A program made the position numbers and the translations under genes. A stretch of 64,000 nt of DNA from Anastatus disparis. Taxonomy: Eukaryota > Arthropoda > Insecta > Hymenoptera > Eupelmidae. The stretch covers positions 3,291,001 to 3,355,000 of the forward strand of contig JAFFSR010000291.1 of the NCBI GenBank assembly GCA_017163975.1. The letters are read 5' to 3'. Each line of letters starts with the position of its first letter. Within the stretch, counting starts at the first letter, position 1. Shown here piece after piece: positions 60,646-64,000 of this stretch. The notes beneath the pieces were generated by a model. That model saw only the letters and a list, made by a program, of their open reading frames with translations, searched no databases and had not been told where the DNA came from.

Positions 60646-61000
60646 TGTAATTAAATTTATTTTAATTCAACTAAATATTAAATATTATGTACAGAGAATA
60701 AATAAGAATATTTTATTTAATGTTATTGATGGCAGTTTACTGCCGTCAACTTACATATGTCTATCACTAGGGTGCAGAAAACCAAATAGAAGAGAATAAA
60801 AAAAAACAAATTGGTGTATGATAGGTATTGTATGAATGAGTGAGTGATGAGTGATGTGTGGCTGGACGATTTTTTTGTGTGCTGGTACACACGATAATCT
60901 AACCGACATTATTATTTTTATTATATTATTATATTATATTCTTTGTTTCTTTTGTAAACCAGACCTGTGAACAGGAAATATTATTTTCCTCTAAAAAAAA
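60646..61000 (+). other. 3' untranslated end of the second LINE
   Basis: Contains TTGTAAACCAGACCTGTGAAC and a small hairpin AGGAAATATTATTTTCCT at about 60975-60992, then an A-run at 60994-61002 which may be the LINE 3' end. Confidence 0.45.
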
Positions 61001-61659
61001 AGATCAAAATCGGACCATTAGAAGCCGAGATGATCGCATTTTTGGAGCGCGCTGTAGTTTTTAAGTCTTGATTTCACTTTTCAATCAGCTTGCTCCATCG
61101 CGTGATCATCTACGTTTTCAACGACTTTTCGAGTGATCAGAGTAATTTTAATCGATACTTTTTATGTCTTTCCAAAGAGCGCATGTTTCGAAAAGTTTTA
61201 CCTAAAAAGTGCTTGGACGAATAAAGCTAATGACGCTTTAATTGGCTTTCTATTGTTTATTGTTTAATAATAAACACAAGTTAACTTTGGTGAATCATAG
61301 CTCAAAAACTATTAAGCGGAATTTGACTTTTCTTTTTTTAAAATGAGCGTCTTTTAAAGTATTTTCAAACAAAAGTTTTTGAGTTTCATTTAATTTAAAA
61401 TTAAAAAAGATATTCAATTTGTTTATAAGCATAAATTTAACTATATTTTTTTTAAAATTCCCAAGACTCTCCTAATTAACCGATTTTAATTTTTCAACGT
61501 GCATTTGAAAGCTTTAATAGTCTGCTATATGTAAAAAAATCAGGACCTATCTGAAAACATTATTTTATTTGCAATAAAGTTTTGAAATTTTTAATAATCC
61601 ATCTTTTATACTTAAATTTCTAATCAGCATTATTTAAGCATTAAGCATTATATCAGCAT
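61001..61659. other. Non-coding stretch
   Basis: No gene. 61000-61230 is somewhat richer in GC and has no open frame. Confidence 0.4.
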
Positions 61660-62180
61660 TAATTTAATTTAAAAATTGCTTATCAAATACAAGTTTATTA
61701 AAATTGAAATAATACCGAACACTAGTTCATTAACAATTCTTTAAATATTTATTGTAATTTCAGAGAAAAATCAATTTGATATACCAAACAAAAGTAATAT
61801 CAATTAATTTAAAATTTAATTTAATTAATCTTAATATTATTCATCAAAAATAAATTTATTAAAATACAAGATAATACCGAATATTAGTTCATCAACGATT
61901 CTTTGAATTCTATAATAATTCTAGCGAAAAATCAAATTAATATATCGAACACAAGCAATACTAATCGATTTTAATTTTTAAAATAATTAACTCAGAATGA
62001 TATGCCGAATACAAGCTATATCAGTCGAGTTTAATTTTTGAGGTTATAAGCTCAGAGCAATATGCCGAACACAGCCATATCTCTCTTAATTTTCCTCAAT
62101 TTTGACCAGTTAATATTTATTTATATTTATATGCTGTCATTTACACACACAATATACCGAACACAAGTAATATTATATGT
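61660..62180. repeat. Decayed tandem repeat
   Basis: Phrases of the form ATACCGAACAC, TAGTTCATCAACGATTCTTT and GAAAAATCAATTTGATATACC recur at about 61710, 61885, 61950, 62055 and 62155, with spacings from about 60 to 175 bp. Too diverged to give a clean unit. Confidence 0.5.
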
Positions 62181-63599
62181 GCGAATTCAGCAAGAAAAAT
62201 TTAATGTTAATTTAACATAATTATTTTAAAATAATAAATTCAATTTTAAACGTATTTTTTCATATAACATATCAGGGAGCGCGGTAGCGCTCTTTACGGC
62301 ATGTTAGCGCTACGGCTTTCCCTATTTACTTTGAATTTGTGATGTTCAAAGATTAAAACTTTGAGTAAATGATTATGTTTCAATATTTACATATTATTTG
62401 ATTACAAGTATACATAAAATGATCTTATGTTTTATCTGACAACAAAAACACATGGCCAAAAGTCAAGTTTTCATGATTTTTTTATATTATCAGAGGTTAG
62501 TCTGTCGATTTCTTTTCTATATCGGGTTGTTTCAGATTTCCAGCGGATGTTAGAGAAAGACGGAGAGTTTTTCATCTGATGTGAGAGAAAGAGACAGAAT
62601 ACAAGTTGTGCGATTGCTAATAAGTGAGAGAGAGAGAGTATAGAGAGTGAGAAAAAGAAAAAGAATACAAGTTATATCTTTTAATAATGAACGCATGTAT
62701 TCAGGCGAATGCTTTCAGAACATGATAAATGTATAAATACATCGCGTAAATAAGCAATATAAGAATTTAGTGTCTCGTTCTATATAGCTGACGAGCTGCC
62801 GCAAAATCATGGGCGTTCATGTGATCAGTTCGCACGTGCGCAGTAAAACGTCCCGTACATAAAATTCAACAGTTGAAAGCGGCGAAATTCAAAAGTCGGT
62901 AATACCGATTTGGTATTTAAAAATGAAAACAACAACAAATAAAAAAGTAATATTTGCATATTTTAAAACATTCTTAATCAATTAATTAGTTTTTCATACG
63001 ATATTTAGACAAAATAGGTTTTATAATAGTTGATTAATTTGAAAGTGTGGAAGAAAATAAGATTAAAATTTTTTCGAAAACAAATATTTTATAATAATAA
63101 TAAATATATAAAAATTAGGTTGATACAATTAGCTATAAAATTAGTGTTATTATATTAAAGTATCAGATTATCGGTAAAGTTAATAAATTTATTGAGATAA
63201 GAATTCTCAACTTTGAAAAAATTGTGATATCTCCCCAAAAAACCTTTAAAAAGGTAAAATTACGGCAACTTAGCTTTAAAAAAAATCTTTTTCACTATCT
63301 CAAAAATAAAAAATATTTTGTCAAAAATTTAAACTAATTTAATACAATCAATTATAAAAAAATCTATTATATCTCTAAAAAAAGTCTTTAACATTATAGA
63401 TAATAAAAAAGTGGGAATTAAATTATAACAAAAATACACTTGAAAAAATACTGAAATCAATAATGTGTGGTCAAGTTTTAATATGATTTAAAATAATACT
63501 TACAAATGATATTGTACCTATATTTTGATGATAATAATGAATCAATAAAAAATTCTTTTGTTAAAAATAAAGTGTAAAAAAGCCATATAAAATGTTATT
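62181..63599. other. Non-coding stretch
   Basis: Includes GA-rich phrases at 62540-62660 and a GC-richer patch at 62270-62330. No gene recognised. Confidence 0.4.
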
Positions 63600-63985
63600 G
63601 AAAATATAAAACTACCTTTAACAAAATTCAATAAAATAATAATAAGTTATTAACGTAAAAGTAAGAATAAAAGTAATATTACAGCTATAAACTTGCCAGG
63701 CCCACTCTACAAAAGTTAAATATATCATTAATGTTATAAAATTAGATTATTTGTTCATTGAATACTAAATTGTGAAAATTAATATATATTTTGAATTTCC
63801 TTACGAAATTCTAAAAAGTCAATCCTAAAAAATGTTTTAAATGGATGTAAGTTCACCAAGAAATAGAACTTTTGAAGGGTGGGCCTGGCAAGTTTATAGC
63901 TGTAATATTACTTTTATTCTTACTTTTACGTTAATAACTTATTATTTTTTTAAATTTTGTTGAAGGTAGTTATTGAGTTTTATTC
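63600..63985. mobile_element. Fold-back element at the window edge
   Basis: Left arm 63600-63717 and right arm 63867-63985 pair through AACTACCTT, AATAACTTATTA, TTACTTTTATTCTTACTTTT, ACAGCTATAAACTTGCCAGG and AAAAGTT. The spacer is about 150 bp. The outer boundary may lie beyond the window. Confidence 0.85.
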
Positions 63986-64000
63986 TTTAAGGGGCGAGGT

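Overview
The window looks like transposon-rich nuclear DNA from an insect. It is very AT-rich, carries many microsatellites, and contains arthropod-type mobile elements. A hymenopteran such as a parasitoid wasp is my guess from the style of the repeats, but nothing in the sequence proves the order. I see no prokaryotic operons, CRISPR array or rRNA. Only one host-gene piece is recognisable: the C-terminal exon of the spliceosome factor SF3B3 (24502-24990, minus strand). Almost everything else is mobile DNA in several layers of nesting.

Layout, left to right. 290-1432 is a TA-flanked inverted-repeat element. 2707-4529 (minus) is a decayed transposase of the RAG1/Transib superfamily. 5257-5815 is a fold-back, and 6010-7480 is a ~300-bp tandem array with a palindrome in each unit. 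7942-13716 is a 5.8-kb element with ~1.9-kb terminal inverted repeats (TIRs), a 9-bp target duplication and 157-bp tandem monomers in each arm; its centre holds a tRNA-like fragment and a 300-bp inverted-repeat insertion. 13848-24068 is a 10.2-kb element (E1) with ~1.33-kb TIRs. It encodes a broken DDE/SWIM transposase, itself cut by a 3.5-kb CACTGAG-ended element made largely of 150-bp and 168-bp tandem repeats. The SF3B3 exon lies just to its right.

25 to 35 kb holds several fold-backs, a 2.4-kb long-TIR element around a 118-bp hairpin, and an LTR-retrotransposon relic (gag plus integrase) split by a TTAA-flanked element. 35.9-40.6 kb (minus) is a Ty3/gypsy-like gag-protease-RT relic interrupted by a 2.2-kb TG...CA insertion with a 4-bp target duplication. 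41.6-43.9 kb holds two inverted-repeat elements, long AC repeats and a short tandem array. 45.2-46.9 kb (minus) is a 5'-truncated LINE.

47249-57346 is a second 10-kb element (E2) of the same kind as E1, with 832-bp TIRs. It carries a nearly complete DDE/SWIM transposase broken by three stop codons, and it hosts a Penelope-like element with a GIY-YIG endonuclease. 58.0-60.6 kb is a second LINE. The remainder is AT-rich DNA with decayed tandem repeats and a fold-back at the right edge.

How the parts relate: E1 and E2 share a recognisable terminal consensus and the same transposase type, so they define one family. Several insertions sit inside other elements with readable target duplications, which gives a relative order of events. 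All coding regions except the SF3B3 exon carry stops, frameshifts or deletions and are probably dead.
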